NCBI RefSeq assembly: GCF_900699765.1
Contig: NZ_CAADHO010000009.1
Span: forward strand, 62,001-126,000
Source: Desulfoluna butyratoxydans
GTDB lineage: Bacteria; Desulfobacterota; Desulfobacteria; Desulfobacterales; Desulfolunaceae
Reading direction: 5' to 3'
DNA length: 64,000 nt
The translations under genes were made by a program, and so were the position numbers. The first letter of the stretch is position 1, and each line of letters opens with the position of its first letter. The notes beneath the pieces are model-generated. The model was not told the DNA's origin. It saw nothing but the letters and a program-made list of their open reading frames with translations, and made no database searches. Below are positions 28,445-37,560 of the stretch, piece after piece.

Positions 28445-29317
28445 ATGCGCGTCACTCACCTCTACGAGACCCAGTCCCCCGTCCTTTCCATGGAGTTCTT
28501 TCCGCCGCGAACCGAAAAAGCCGAAGAGGGGTTCGGCGCCGTGGTGGACGATCTTTTCTCCATGGCCCCTGATTACATGTCCGTCACCTTCGGAGCGGGC
28601 GGTTCCAACCGGGATGGGTCGTACCAGACCGTCCGGACCATGCTGGACAAATCCATCCCCACCGTGGCCTACCTCGCCGGGTACGGCATGGCACCGTCGG
28701 AGATTGCCGAGGTGCTGGATCGCTACAGGGACATGGGCATCGAAACCATCTTTGTTATCCGGGGCGACAAGCCCCAACAGGAGGGGTTTACCCCGCATCC
28801 GGACAGTTTTTCTTATGCCTCGGACCTCATCGCCTTTATCAAAAGGCGCTACGATTTTACCCTGGGCTGCGCCGGGTACCCCGAAGGCCACCAGGAGGCC
28901 GAAAGCCTTGAAAAGGACATCGAGCATCTCAAGGCCAAGGTGGATAACGGCGCCGAGTACGTGGTGGCCCAGAATTTTTACGAGAACTCTTTTTTTCTCG
29001 ATTACGTGGAGCGGTGTCGCACCGCAGGAATCAACGTTCCCATCATCCCCGGGATCATGCCCGTCTACAGCGTCAAGATGGCCCGGATCCTCGCCAAGGT
29101 CTGCGGCACCACAATCACCCCCGATCTCGAAGCCCGCCTCACAAGCGTGGACCCCGACGACAAAGAGGCCGTCCTTGCCATGGGCATCGACTTTGCCACC
29201 GACCAGTGCCGGGGCCTCCTTAAAGCCGGTGTGCCGGGCATCCACCTCTACACCATGGACCGCACCTTTTCGACCATGGCGGTGGTCAAGCGGTTGCGGG
29301 ATGAAACGTTGCTGTAG
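28445..29317 (+). CDS. metF: Methylenetetrahydrofolate reductase
   Basis: Reduces 5,10-methylene-THF to 5-methyl-THF, supplying methyl groups for methionine and, in acetyl-CoA-pathway organisms, carrying one-carbon units. The 290-residue FAD-dependent TIM barrel begins with SMEFFPPRTEKAEEGF, then SVTFGAGGSNRDG, the FAD loop FVIRGDKPQQ and the late QNFYENSFF and PIIPGIMP segments, all characteristic of MetF. AGGAG nine bases upstream supports the ATG. It is monocistronic here, followed within six bases by an 8-bp hairpin (29323-29339). Confidence 0.95.
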   Translation: MRVTHLYETQSPVLSMEFFPPRTEKAEEGFGAVVDDLFSMAPDYMSVTFGAGGSNRDGSYQTVRTMLDKSIPTVAYLAGYGMAPSEIAEVLDRYRDMGIETIFVIRGDKPQQEGFTPHPDSFSYASDLIAFIKRRYDFTLGCAGYPEGHQEAESLEKDIEHLKAKVDNGAEYVVAQNFYENSFFLDYVERCRTAGINVPIIPGIMPVYSVKMARILAKVCGTTITPDLEARLTSVDPDDKEAVLAMGIDFATDQCRGLLKAGVPGIHLYTMDRTFSTMAVVKRLRDETLL

Positions 29318-29356
29318 GTTTGACAGCAGACTCTGCTGTTCAAGGACACAAAAGCG

Positions 29357-29455
29357 GGGCTCCTGCAGCCAGGTGGGGGCACCTGGAAATTATGTTGCAA
29401 ATGCGTGGGGTGTGTCGTGCCTTGTACATTGTCGGGGTATTCGCCTTCAAGTCCA
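29357..29455 (+). repeat. Diverged dispersed repeat with CCAGGTG hairpin
   Basis: Contains CCAGGTG-GGGG-CACCTGG (29369-29386) followed by GCAAATGCGTGG and TCGGGGTATTCGCC. It aligns with 62296-62395, where the hairpin arms are CAAGGTG / CACCTTG; the arms differ by compensating changes. Confidence 0.65.
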
Positions 29456-29536
29456 CACAGCGATTATCATCTTTTGCGAAGGCGGCTCATCAAAGGAGAG
29501 TGGTCTGAGCCTTGTAGGCCTTGAAAACCAGCTTTA

Positions 29537-29699
29537 TTTTCGTTCCCAGGCTCCGCCTGGGAATGATCTAGGGAAGCTCTGCCTCCACGGTTAAAATCGT
29601 TAAGCTCTGTCAATTTTGTCGATGAAGTCGCTATGCATCACACCGGCAAGGCGGAGCCTTGCAATCGACACCCCCAGGCAGAGCCTGGGAGCGAAAAAG
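29537..29699. mobile_element. MITE-like element with paired GTTCCCAGGC palindromes
   Basis: A 163-bp unit bounded by inverted copies of TTTTCGTTCCCAGGCTCC / CTCCCAGGCTCTGCC-type ends (29537-29565 and 29670-29699), each itself a palindrome (CCCAGGC..GCCTGGG). Inside lies another hairpin, GCAAGGC-GGA-GCCTTGC (29646-29662). No reading frame. This has the form of a non-autonomous element; CCCAGGC-type palindromes are known as dispersed repeats in many bacterial genomes. Confidence 0.6.
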
Positions 29700-29818
29700 C
29701 GGTCAAATATAGCTCAACGCCACAACAGGGACACAGCATCATAAAGGTGTTACGAATACGTTGGCTATTCGTTGCTCTGGGTGATGCCACTTAAAACTGT
29801 CTTTATGGCTTCGGATGG

Positions 29819-30652
29819 TCATTCGGTTTTAATGGGCCGTGTCCGTTGGTGGTAGCTTTTCAGTTCCTGGACAATAAAGTTGCAGGAGATCAGAAGGAGA
29901 AACCCACCGAAGAGCTGCTTGAGGATAAACGCAGGCAGGTGGCTTGAGATGATGGCGCCGGCCACTGCTCCGGTCAGGGCCGGAGCGATGAGGCTTTTTA
30001 AGGGGGACTTGTCTTAGAGGTTCAGCTTGTTGTGGATGAGGGTGGCAGAGACCGAGAGAAAGAACATGGTGGTCAGTGAGAGGGGGATGGCCTGGTGTAT
30101 ATCCAGTTGGAGCACGATCACGAAAAAAGGCACGATAAGCAAGCCGCAACCGATCCCCAACAGCACTGCGATCATGCCGATGAGGATCCCCACGGGGATG
30201 ACGAGAAAGGATTCGTGTGACAGCAAAAGGGCATGCAGCCCGGTGTAGATCAGAAAAGGAAAATCGCAGATCTTCAGCATTCGAAGGCTGACCACGAGGA
30301 GGAAGAGGGCAAAGGCAAGTTTCAGCCACCCCGTGTGATGCTTTTGCACCATGCGTCCACCCAGCACCGTTCCACAGACGCATGCCGGGATAAAGAGAAG
30401 GTAAAACCGAAGGGTGGGTGGGCCGGGGAGCAGGATCAGGTGGTTCACGGCCCCGACAAAGCTGATGGGGATGATGGTCGCCAGGGAGATGCCCGCCGCT
30501 TTTTTGAAATCAAACCCGAAAAACGATGTCAGTATGGAGACCAGAAGCGTCCCGCCGCCGATGCCGATCCCCGCGCTGAACAGGGCCACAAGAAACCCAA
30601 GGATGGCCAACCGGAAGTCAAACCCGGGGATAAATGAGTTTTTCGACATCAT
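29819..30652 (-). pseudogene. TauE/SafE-family transporter with an in-frame stop
   Basis: Reads as a 277-codon membrane protein of the TauE/SafE (sulfite, taurine or related anion exporter) family: MMSKNSFIPGFDFRLAILGFLVALFSAGIGIGGGTLLV, with the family's GxGGG motif, repeated later as IGCGLLIVPFF. A single TAA at 30014-30016 interrupts the frame after IHNKLNL; translation in the same frame resumes DKSPLKSLIAPALTG, adding two further helices and ending at 29819. The 212-residue upstream product would lack the last quarter. AAGGAG precedes the start. Sequencing error, recent nonsense mutation or functional truncation are all possible. Confidence 0.8.
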
Positions 30653-30940
30653 GGGTCTCCTTACGTTGGTGTGGTGGCGGGATGGTGGCTGTATGTATTG
30701 CGTTGTGGCTTCTTCTGTTTTTTAATATCTTTTTATGTGAGTAAAAGATATATTTAAATGCTCTGGGGTTTACTTGTGAAAGGATTTGCGGCCTTGCCCT
30801 CCGATGTTTTACGCACCGCCACCTCCTTTGTTGTGGTAGACTGCCTTCGGTTATTATTATGCCGAAGGCGACGATGCCTGATCCATAAGGCGATCTTCGG
30901 TGTTGAGCAGATTTGTGAACCCACTCATTGGAGGCCCATT

Positions 30941-31642
30941 GTGACAGATACCAAGAACATTGCCCTGCTCATTGACGCGGACAATTCACCGGCCAAGTCC
31001 ATCCAGAAGATTTTTTCGGAACTTGCGCGGCACGGGAAGGTGAACATCCGGCGAGCCTACGGCAACTGGACCACGGGGAATCTCAAAGGGTGGGAAGCGG
31101 TGCTGCAGGACCATGCCATCCAGCCTTTCCAGCAGTACGACCTCACCAAGGGGAAAAACGCCACGGATATCGCCATTGCCATCGATGCCATGGACATTCT
31201 CTACACCAAGCAGGTGGACACCTTCTGCATTGTGACCTCTGATTGTGACTTTACGCCCCTTGCCACGCGGATCATCTCCGAGGGAAAATCGGTGATCGGG
31301 TTCGGGGAGCGAAAAACACCGCCCGTGTTTATCAATGCGTGTTCCACCTTTCTCTATGTGGATGATGAGGTGGCGGTGAAAACAACCCGGGTCGATGCCA
31401 AAGAACTGCGGGGAGATGCCAAGCTGATGAACCTGCTCCGTGATGCCATTTCCGGCTCGGAGAACGGTGACGGGTGGGCAAACCTCTCCAAGGTCGGTTC
31501 CCATATCAGCAACCATGCCTCCTTTGACCCCAGGAACTACGGCTATGCCCGGTTGAGCGACCTGATGGAGGCCATCGGGCTTTTTGACCTGAGGCGGGAC
31601 AAGAAGAAGTCCTTTGAGGTGAGGGACAACCGGAAAAAATAG
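30941..31642 (+). CDS. NYN-domain protein with C-terminal OST-HTH/LOTUS domain
   Basis: A 233-residue protein of the LabA/DUF88 class. The N-terminal NYN nuclease-like domain (about 1-150) shows the acidic residues of the PIN fold: IALLIDADNSP, KGKNATDIAIAIDAMD and FCIVTSDCDFTPL. The C-terminal part (about 160-230; LMNLLRDAISG and NYGYARLSDLMEAIGLFDLRR) fits an OST-HTH/LOTUS RNA-binding domain. Together they suggest RNA binding and possible RNA cleavage. The start is GTG with GGAGG six bases upstream; an upstream ATG in the same frame has no ribosome site. An intrinsic terminator follows. Confidence 0.9.
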   Translation: MTDTKNIALLIDADNSPAKSIQKIFSELARHGKVNIRRAYGNWTTGNLKGWEAVLQDHAIQPFQQYDLTKGKNATDIAIAIDAMDILYTKQVDTFCIVTSDCDFTPLATRIISEGKSVIGFGERKTPPVFINACSTFLYVDDEVAVKTTRVDAKELRGDAKLMNLLRDAISGSENGDGWANLSKVGSHISNHASFDPRNYGYARLSDLMEAIGLFDLRRDKKKSFEVRDNRKK

Positions 31643-31683
31643 AGGGACTGAGTCCCCGGAATAACGGATAGAATTGAGGATAC

Positions 31684-31724
31684 AAAAAAAGCCCGGTGGC
31701 GTTATGCCGCACCGGGCTTTTTTG
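31684..31724. terminator. Bidirectional intrinsic terminator
   Basis: A-run, GCCCGGTG stem (31691-31698), loop, CACCGGGC (31710-31717), then a T-run. It ends both the NYN gene from the left and the osmoprotectant transporter operon from the right. Confidence 0.92.
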
Positions 31725-31758
31725 CGTTTAACAGGTCTGAAGGCCGAAGCCCTTTTGC

Positions 31759-32670
31759 CTACAACAGGTTGTTGGCTTTGAGCCAGGCTGAGGCGGTTTC
31801 GGTGACGCTCTGATGATCCACGTCGACTTTCGCGTTCAGGGTCTGCATCTGGTCGGCGGTGAGTTTATCCGTCAGGGGGGCCAGGAGGGTTTCGATTTCG
31901 GGGTACTTGGCGAGTACGTCCTTGCGAACCACCGGGGCCGGGTTGTAGACGGGGAAGAAGTGCATGTCGTCGTCCAGGTTGACGAGGTTGAAGGCGGCGA
32001 TGCGGCCGTCCGTGGAGTAACCCATGGCCACGTCCACCTGCTTGTTTTTAAGGGCCAGGTAGGTGATGCCCACGTCCATTTTTTTGATTCGGGAGCCGGA
32101 GATCCTGAAACCGTAAACCTTCATCATTTTTTTGATGCCGTCCGGGCGCTCCCAGAACTCGGTGCCCACGGCCAGGGTGTAGGCCTTGGAATCTTTTTTG
32201 TAGCGGGCCCCTAAGTCGGAGATGGTCTTGATGTTGGCCGCTTCAGCCTCGTCGGCCCGCATCATGAGGGTGTAGGTGTTGTTGAAGGACGTTTTTTTGA
32301 GCCAGATCAACCCTTTTTCCGCGTCCTTTGTCTTGCAGTAGTCATAGGATTTCTGGGAGTTGTTGATCACCTCGGGGTCGGTGCCCTTGTGATAGACGGT
32401 GTAGGCGGTGCCCGTGTACTCGAAGTAGAGATCGGTGAGGCCGTTTTCCAGGGACTGGCGGGCAATGGAGGAGCCCACCCCGTTTTTGACGGTGACCTGA
32501 AATCCGTTGCTCTCAAGGATCTGCTTGGCAAGCTCTGTGAGCAGGTACTGCTCGGTGTAGTTTTTTCCGCCGAGGACGATCTCCTTTGCGGCCATGGCCT
32601 GGGTGGTGAAGGCCAGGGCGAGGCAGGCGGCAAGGGCAAGCCTTAAAAATGCGCGTTTGGCTGTCTGCAT
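31759..32670 (-). CDS. Osmoprotectant ABC transporter substrate-binding protein
   Basis: Periplasmic binding protein of the OpuC/OsmF type (choline, glycine betaine or related quaternary amines). The 303-residue precursor starts MQTAKRAFLRLALAACLALAF with a signal peptide cut near AMA-AKEIV; the mature N-terminus KEIVLGGKNYTEQYLLTE is the family signature, followed by NGVGSSIARQSLENGLTDLYFEYTGTAY. AGGAG lies eight bases before the start. It is the last gene of the four-gene transporter operon, a gene order (ATPase, permease, permease, binding protein) typical of these systems. Exact substrate not determined. Confidence 0.93.
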   Translation of the reverse strand: MQTAKRAFLRLALAACLALAFTTQAMAAKEIVLGGKNYTEQYLLTELAKQILESNGFQVTVKNGVGSSIARQSLENGLTDLYFEYTGTAYTVYHKGTDPEVINNSQKSYDYCKTKDAEKGLIWLKKTSFNNTYTLMMRADEAEAANIKTISDLGARYKKDSKAYTLAVGTEFWERPDGIKKMMKVYGFRISGSRIKKMDVGITYLALKNKQVDVAMGYSTDGRIAAFNLVNLDDDMHFFPVYNPAPVVRKDVLAKYPEIETLLAPLTDKLTADQMQTLNAKVDVDHQSVTETASAWLKANNLL

Positions 32671-32692
32671 GGGTGTCTCCTGTGTTGGGTGT

Positions 32693-33424
32693 TTAACTGT
32701 TTTGAAGCCTGAGCCCCTTGGGGACCACCAGGAGTCCCAGCATCTCGCAGGCGTAATCGCCCACAAGGGCCAGCAGGGTGGTTGGGATGGCTCCGGCCAA
32801 AAGTTTGACGGGCATCATCATGTCGATGCCGGTGAAGATCAGGTCTCCCAGGCCCCCCGCTCCCACCAGAAAGCCCAAGGGGGCGCTTCCCACGTTGATG
32901 ACCAGGGCGATTCGAAAGCCCGTGAGGATCACCGTGGCGGCGTTGGGGAGTTCCACCTGCATAAGAATCTGAAAGGGGGTGAGCCCGATGCCCCGGGCCG
33001 CATCGGTGATGCCCGAGGGCACGGCCTGGATTCCGGCCAGGGTGTTCCTGGCAATGGGCAGGATGGAGTAAATGGTGAGGGCGAAAATCGCCGGTTTGGT
33101 GCCGATGCCCAGGAAGCTCAGGGAGATGGCGATGACGGCCAGGGACGGAATGGTCTGCCCCAGGCTGAGGACGTACATCACCGCGGGGGTGTGCTTTTTC
33201 ATGCGGTCCCGCGTGAGCAGGATGCCTGTGCCCAGCCCGATGATGGTGGCCATGAGCATGCTGCTGCCCACGAGTACCAGGTGCTGGCGGACCAGCTCCA
33301 TGACATATTCCATCTCAAAGGGATCGGAGAGGTACTCCATGAGCCCGATCTGCTGGGCCTTGACCCCGCAGAAAAAGAGGATGCCGAAAAGTGTGAAACG
33401 ATAAAGTTTTGTTGCCAAAGTCAT
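32693..33424 (-). CDS. Osmoprotectant ABC transporter permease (second)
   Basis: A 243-residue inner-membrane permease with about five or six helices and the BPD_transp_1 cytoplasmic loop (ITDAARGIGLTPFQILMQVELPNA), the EAA-type motif that contacts the ATPase. Longer at its N-terminus than the partner permease, with an extra segment LFGILFFCGVKAQQIGLMEYL. It starts six bases after the first permease stop and is followed by the binding-protein gene, so all four genes are one operon. Confidence 0.93.
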   Translation of the reverse strand: MTLATKLYRFTLFGILFFCGVKAQQIGLMEYLSDPFEMEYVMELVRQHLVLVGSSMLMATIIGLGTGILLTRDRMKKHTPAVMYVLSLGQTIPSLAVIAISLSFLGIGTKPAIFALTIYSILPIARNTLAGIQAVPSGITDAARGIGLTPFQILMQVELPNAATVILTGFRIALVINVGSAPLGFLVGAGGLGDLIFTGIDMMMPVKLLAGAIPTTLLALVGDYACEMLGLLVVPKGLRLQNS

Positions 33425-33430
33425 GACTTC

Positions 33431-34087
33431 TTATGCCTCGATTTTAAGGCCCTTGGATGTAAGCCGGCGTTCGATGAGGGCCATGCCGGAATCCACCAGG
33501 ATGGCAAGGATGGAGACGCCCAGGGCTCCTGTGATGATCATCTCTTCATAGGACCGGGAGATGCCCTGCTGGATAAAGACCCCCAGGCCTCCGGCCCCGA
33601 TGTAGGCGGCGATGGCGGCGATGCCGATGTTCATGACGGCGGCGGTGCGCAGTCCGGCCAGGATCACGGGGACGGCCAGGGGGATCTCCACCTCCTTGAG
33701 GAGCTGCCAGCGGGTCAGGCCCATGCCTTTGCCGGCGTCCACAAGGCTGGAATCCACGTTTTTGATGGCGGTGTACGTGTTCCGGATGATGGGCAGCTCG
33801 CTGTAGAGGACCAGGGCCACCACCGCAGGGACCTTGCCCAGGCCCAGGCCGTAAGGGGCCAGGATGGGCAGCATGATGCCGAACAGGGCGATGGAGGGCA
33901 CGGTCATCAGGATGTTGGCCACGTCGATCACTTTTTTGGCCAGGGCATCGTTCTTGGTGATGGCGATGCCCGTGGGGATGCCGGTGACCATGGCGATGCA
34001 CAGGGAGAGGAACACCAGATAGAGGTGTTCGAGCCCCAGGGTCAGGGTCTGGTCCAGGTTTTGTTGGATAAAGTCTATGATGCTCAC
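33431..34087 (-). CDS. Osmoprotectant ABC transporter permease (first)
   Basis: A 218-residue permease: MSIIDFIQQNLDQTLTLGLEHLYLVFLSL, five to six helices and the EAA loop VDAGKGMGLTRWQLLKEVEIPLA. It begins with GTG nine bases after the ATPase gene stop codon and is followed within six bases by its partner, forming the heterodimeric membrane channel of an OpuC-like importer. Confidence 0.92.
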   Translation of the reverse strand: MSIIDFIQQNLDQTLTLGLEHLYLVFLSLCIAMVTGIPTGIAITKNDALAKKVIDVANILMTVPSIALFGIMLPILAPYGLGLGKVPAVVALVLYSELPIIRNTYTAIKNVDSSLVDAGKGMGLTRWQLLKEVEIPLAVPVILAGLRTAAVMNIGIAAIAAYIGAGGLGVFIQQGISRSYEEMIITGALGVSILAILVDSGMALIERRLTSKGLKIEA

Positions 34088-34096
34088 AAAAGCCCC

Positions 34097-35224
34097 CTAC
34101 TTGTTGCTGTCGTCTTCATAGAATTCCATGATCTTGTCCTGGATGTTCTGATAGGTGATGGTTCCCTTGAAATGGCCGTTGTCGTCCACCACGCAGTAAA
34201 AGTCCATGGTGTCCATGAGCATGGAGGAGAGAACCTCCCGAAGGGGTTCGTCGTCTTCCACAAAGATCTGGAAGGGCTCGGCCACGTCCGTCACCGGTCC
34301 GGTTTCGAACTTCAGGAGTTTGGGCGTCACGTAGCCCACGGGCTTGCCGTTTTCCACCACAATTCCCACCTTCCGGTTTTTCTCCATAAGGCGGTCCAGG
34401 GCTTCCGGGCTCTTCATCTCTGCCGGGATCACGTTTTTCGGCGAGGAGTTCATGGCTTCCCGGGCGCGGATCAGCCCCAGGACCTTGAGGGCGCGGTCGG
34501 CCCCCACAAAGTCCGAGACGAACTTGTTCCGGGGCTGGGTGAGGATCATCTCCGGGGTATCGAACTGTACCAGCTGCCCGGCCCGGAAGATGGCGATTCT
34601 GTCCGCCATTTTGATGGCTTCGTGGATGTCGTGGGAGACAAAGACGATGGTTTTTTTCAGGCGGGCCTGGAGCCGCATGAATTCATCCTGAATTTGATCG
34701 CGGTTGATGGGGTCGATGGCCCCGAAGGGTTCGTCCATCAGGAGGATGTCCGGGTCCGCGGCCAGGGCGCGGGCCACACCCACGCGCTGCTGCTGTCCGC
34801 CGGAGAGTTCGGCGGGGTATCTGTCGCTGTAGGTCTCCGGGTCGAGCTTGACTATTTTTAAAAGGTGGGCCACCCGGTCGTCGATTTTCGCCTTGTCCCA
34901 TTTGAGGACCCGGGGGATCATGGCGATGTTTTCATAGATGGTCTTGTTGGGGAACAGGCCGATCTGCTGGATCACGTAGCCCATGCTGCGCCTGAGCTGA
35001 ACGGGGTTGAGTTCGCGGATGCTGCGGCCGTCCACCAGGATGTCCCCGCCGGAGATCTCTTCCAGCTTGTTGGTCATGCGGAGCAGGGTGGTCTTGCCAC
35101 ACCCGGAGGGGCCAAGAAAGACAACGACTTCTCCCGGTTTGATCTGCAGACTGATGTCTCGAACGGCCGGTACGGCATCCTGGCCGTTTCCGTATACTTT
35201 TCTTACATTTCTGTATTCAATCAT
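34097..35224 (-). CDS. Osmoprotectant ABC transporter ATP-binding protein with CBS domains
   Basis: A 375-residue ATPase energising the importer. Walker A GPSGCGKTT (about residues 38-46), signature LSGGQQQRVGVARA, Walker B ILLMDEPFGAIDP and the switch SHDIHEA are all present. The C-terminal part (about 270-370) carries paired CBS-type segments (MKSPEALDRLMEKNRKVGIVVENGK; SSMLMDTMDFYCVVDDNGHFKG), which in OpuA/OpuC relatives sense ionic strength or nucleotides and gate transport. AGGAA precedes the ATG. It is the first gene of the operon. Confidence 0.95.
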   Translation of the reverse strand: MIEYRNVRKVYGNGQDAVPAVRDISLQIKPGEVVVFLGPSGCGKTTLLRMTNKLEEISGGDILVDGRSIRELNPVQLRRSMGYVIQQIGLFPNKTIYENIAMIPRVLKWDKAKIDDRVAHLLKIVKLDPETYSDRYPAELSGGQQQRVGVARALAADPDILLMDEPFGAIDPINRDQIQDEFMRLQARLKKTIVFVSHDIHEAIKMADRIAIFRAGQLVQFDTPEMILTQPRNKFVSDFVGADRALKVLGLIRAREAMNSSPKNVIPAEMKSPEALDRLMEKNRKVGIVVENGKPVGYVTPKLLKFETGPVTDVAEPFQIFVEDDEPLREVLSSMLMDTMDFYCVVDDNGHFKGTITYQNIQDKIMEFYEDDSNK

Positions 35225-35646
35225 CTGGTTCCTGCGGCGTAAAACAAATCGTGCTGATTCGCCTATGCGACGTCTCTTTTGAGGGAATGGTTTCCGAAAT
35301 TTATTTACAACTCAATGGATCATGGAAGCCATTCATACCATATAAAATCCATTGAACACAATAGGATAAATTTCATTCTGTGGGTGTGTATGTCGAAAAA
35401 GTGGAATGATTTTGGGTATTTTTCTGGCTGGCGGGTGTCCGATATATGTATTTAGTTCGAAGCTTTTTTATGATTGCACAGGGAACACATGGCGTAAAAA
35501 GGTTTGGGTTCAATGGATGACTGATTCTTGGCGGGGAGGCCATGGCGTTTAGGGCAATGACTGGCCAAAAAACATGCCCCCGGCAGGGCCGCCGGAGGCA
35601 TGGGTTGGATTGTTGGTTTTTTTTGGGCAGGCTTATGCTGATGCTG
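35225..35646. other. Intergenic region upstream of the osmoprotectant operon
   Basis: AT-rich from 35270 to 35540, likely holding the operon promoter, then a REP-like palindrome at 35571-35603. No gene recognised. Confidence 0.5.
35569..35605. repeat. REP-like palindrome
   Basis: CATGCCCCCGGC-agggcc-GCCGGAGGCATG, a 12-bp stem with one mismatch, member of the GCC(T/C)CCGGC family. It lies downstream of the small gene at 35647 and may also act as its transcript end. Confidence 0.7.
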
Positions 35647-35934
35647 TCAGCGGGTGTTCTTCATTTTTTCCTGCTCCTCCCTGTAGATTTCAACCATGCG
35701 ATCAATGGAATCGTACTGGCGGCTGAGGAGATCTTCGGTGATCGTGCGAATCCCCCATTTTTTAAAGTCTATCTGGAGGCCGTTGCCGCCGGGGGCCTCG
35801 GTGCCGCATAGTTCCGAATACAGTCTGCCCACGGCGTGGAGGGTGCGATGGATGTCCTTGATGGCGTCGCAGAGTTCTGAGATTTCGGGTCGTGAGAACA
35901 TGACAGTTGAAGTCTGGGTTGTGAATGAGGGCAT
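35647..35934 (-). CDS. Small hypothetical protein
   Basis: A 95-residue, mostly helical soluble protein (MPSFTTQTSTVMFSRPEISE; ends YREEQEKMKNTR). The start at 35934 is supported by AAGGAGCTCCC directly upstream; the longer frame upstream has the composition of noncoding DNA. Codon use is ordinary for the region, so it is likely real. It contains DLLSRQYDSIDRMVEIYREE, an amphipathic helix. I do not recognise the family. Confidence 0.65.
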   Translation of the reverse strand: MPSFTTQTSTVMFSRPEISELCDAIKDIHRTLHAVGRLYSELCGTEAPGGNGLQIDFKKWGIRTITEDLLSRQYDSIDRMVEIYREEQEKMKNTR

Positions 35935-37560
35935 GGGAGCTCCTTGTTTGATGCATTGTGCGTAATGGACTGTGCGGCTGCGCACGAGGCTCTCACCGGG
36001 GAAACGTGCGTATTCATGGAGAGCGGGCTCCCGATGGGGTTCGGCGCATGGCAGCCCGTGGGGAGACCGGGCTTTCCCTGCGGAACCGAGCCGCCGGAAC
36101 GCTCCAAAAAAAGTGCGCACCACGGGTGTGTTGCCTGTTGGCATTGAAACGGGGGGCGGCAGTGCGCCTTTGGCGATGGTCGCGCTGATGCCGAGGGTGT
36201 CATGTCGTCTGGCCCGGCTATGTGTGGGAAAACGATCAGGCCAGGGCGCTGCGTCTGGGTATTCATGAAAATTTAGAAGGTTCAGCCATGCAACATGCAA
36301 TGCCCCGCTTTTGGCTCTTTTTGTTGCCTTAGGACGAGCTGGGCGGTTGCTGGAAGAATTCTAAATTTTGTTAAGAAACATGACTACCATTAGAAAAAAA
36401 TACTCAGCCCCGTTCTCATGCGTGAAACGAGAAAAACGCCCCTTGGGTGAGGCCATGTCGAGAGACAGCAGAAGAGTAGCCCGTGCGTGGGCTTTCGGAG
36501 AATATGAATGGGTATCCCGTTGGGGCGCCGTGCCGCCCGTTATTCTGAAACGCCGGTGTTTTCTGGCCATTTGTAACGACAGTATAGCAGGTTGAGAGGA
36601 TGCGGGGTTCCGCGGGTGGAGGATAAATCGACTTGAAATGGATGTGGGTGTGGGGTAAAAAATCGTTTAGCCATGACGACCTCCGGTAAAGGTTGTACTG
36701 GTTAGGCCTGACAGGGTGTTTGCCGACATCCTGTCGGGTCGACTTCATGCATCTAATAACTAGTTATTACACCCCACCATAATTTCATCGATTCGCCATG
36801 TCAATAGTTTTTATCTGATAAATCCGGTGGTTAATTGTTTGGTTTTTGTTAGGGTGTGGGCCATTGGCCCGGCCGTCCCGGTCATCCTTTTGGGTACCGG
36901 GTGATGGACCGCCGTTGCAGCCATGGGGGTGCGGAATTTTTTTAATATTGCTTGTTTGTGCTTTGGGGGCTGCGAAAAAGTTGTTGTCTTTTATGGTTCT
37001 GTTTTTAAGGCGAAAAAGAGTCTTTTAAATACTCTTTCTATTGCCAGTGTAAATAAAAATGTCAGGTCTGCGATTGAATCGTCTGGACATCAAAAAAGAA
37101 GTGTGAGATAGTCTGCTTATCGATTTACTGCTTTGCACACCCAGCAGGCTTTACGATGTGTGTTTTGCTTGCCTTTGTATGGCAAGGGACGGAGACTCAT
37201 TCTCACGCTCCGGCTCGATCTGCGTTTTTTTCTCCTTCGGCTCACGTTCCTTCAATCCGTCCCTTGCCCGCACCTCCCTTGATAGACCGGAACACTCCGG
37301 TTATCTCCTCCGACACATCCTTTTTCCTCATATTCATTTTTACAGATTACGCGAGTCATCCCCATTTGCCCGCCCCGTCCGCTCGAAACCATAAGAGGTT
37401 CTGCGATGTCGGTTTCGTCGTTCTTGACTTGTGGGATAAGAAAAATCCTTTTTTGATATTTTACTGTTTTTGTTTTATCGTAAGGGCCTTTGAATTTGAT
37501 GAGAGTGGAGTGACCTTGCAGTGACGATGGAGGGCGGAGAGATCCGCGTGACAGGTGGGT
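35935..37560. other. 1.6-kb region without recognisable genes
   Basis: The 36.0-36.25 kb part is GC-rich; 36.3-37.15 kb is AT-rich with only short frames lacking ribosome sites. A long inverted repeat lies at 37181-37268. It may hold a decayed gene, but I could not identify one. Confidence 0.45.
37181..37268. repeat. 88-bp unit with 13-bp perfect inverted ends
   Basis: GGCAAGGGACGGA at 37181-37193 is repeated inverted as TCCGTCCCTTGCC at 37256-37268. The interior has CTCACGCTCCGGCTC and CTCCTTCGGCTCACG segments. It could be a small mobile-element remnant or encode a structured RNA. Confidence 0.6.

Larger units (their letters stand above)
29318..29818. other. Repeat-filled intergenic region after metF
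   Basis: Starts with the hairpin ACAGCAGA-C-TCTGCTGT (29323-29339), then a diverged copy of the hairpin-containing repeat also found at 62.3 kb, then a MITE-like unit. No gene seen. Confidence 0.6.

Noticed and set aside
37181..37268. Integron attC site
   Set aside because: The inverted ends are perfect 13-mers without the R'/R'' core sites or the extrahelical bases of attC; no integrase or cassette gene nearby.
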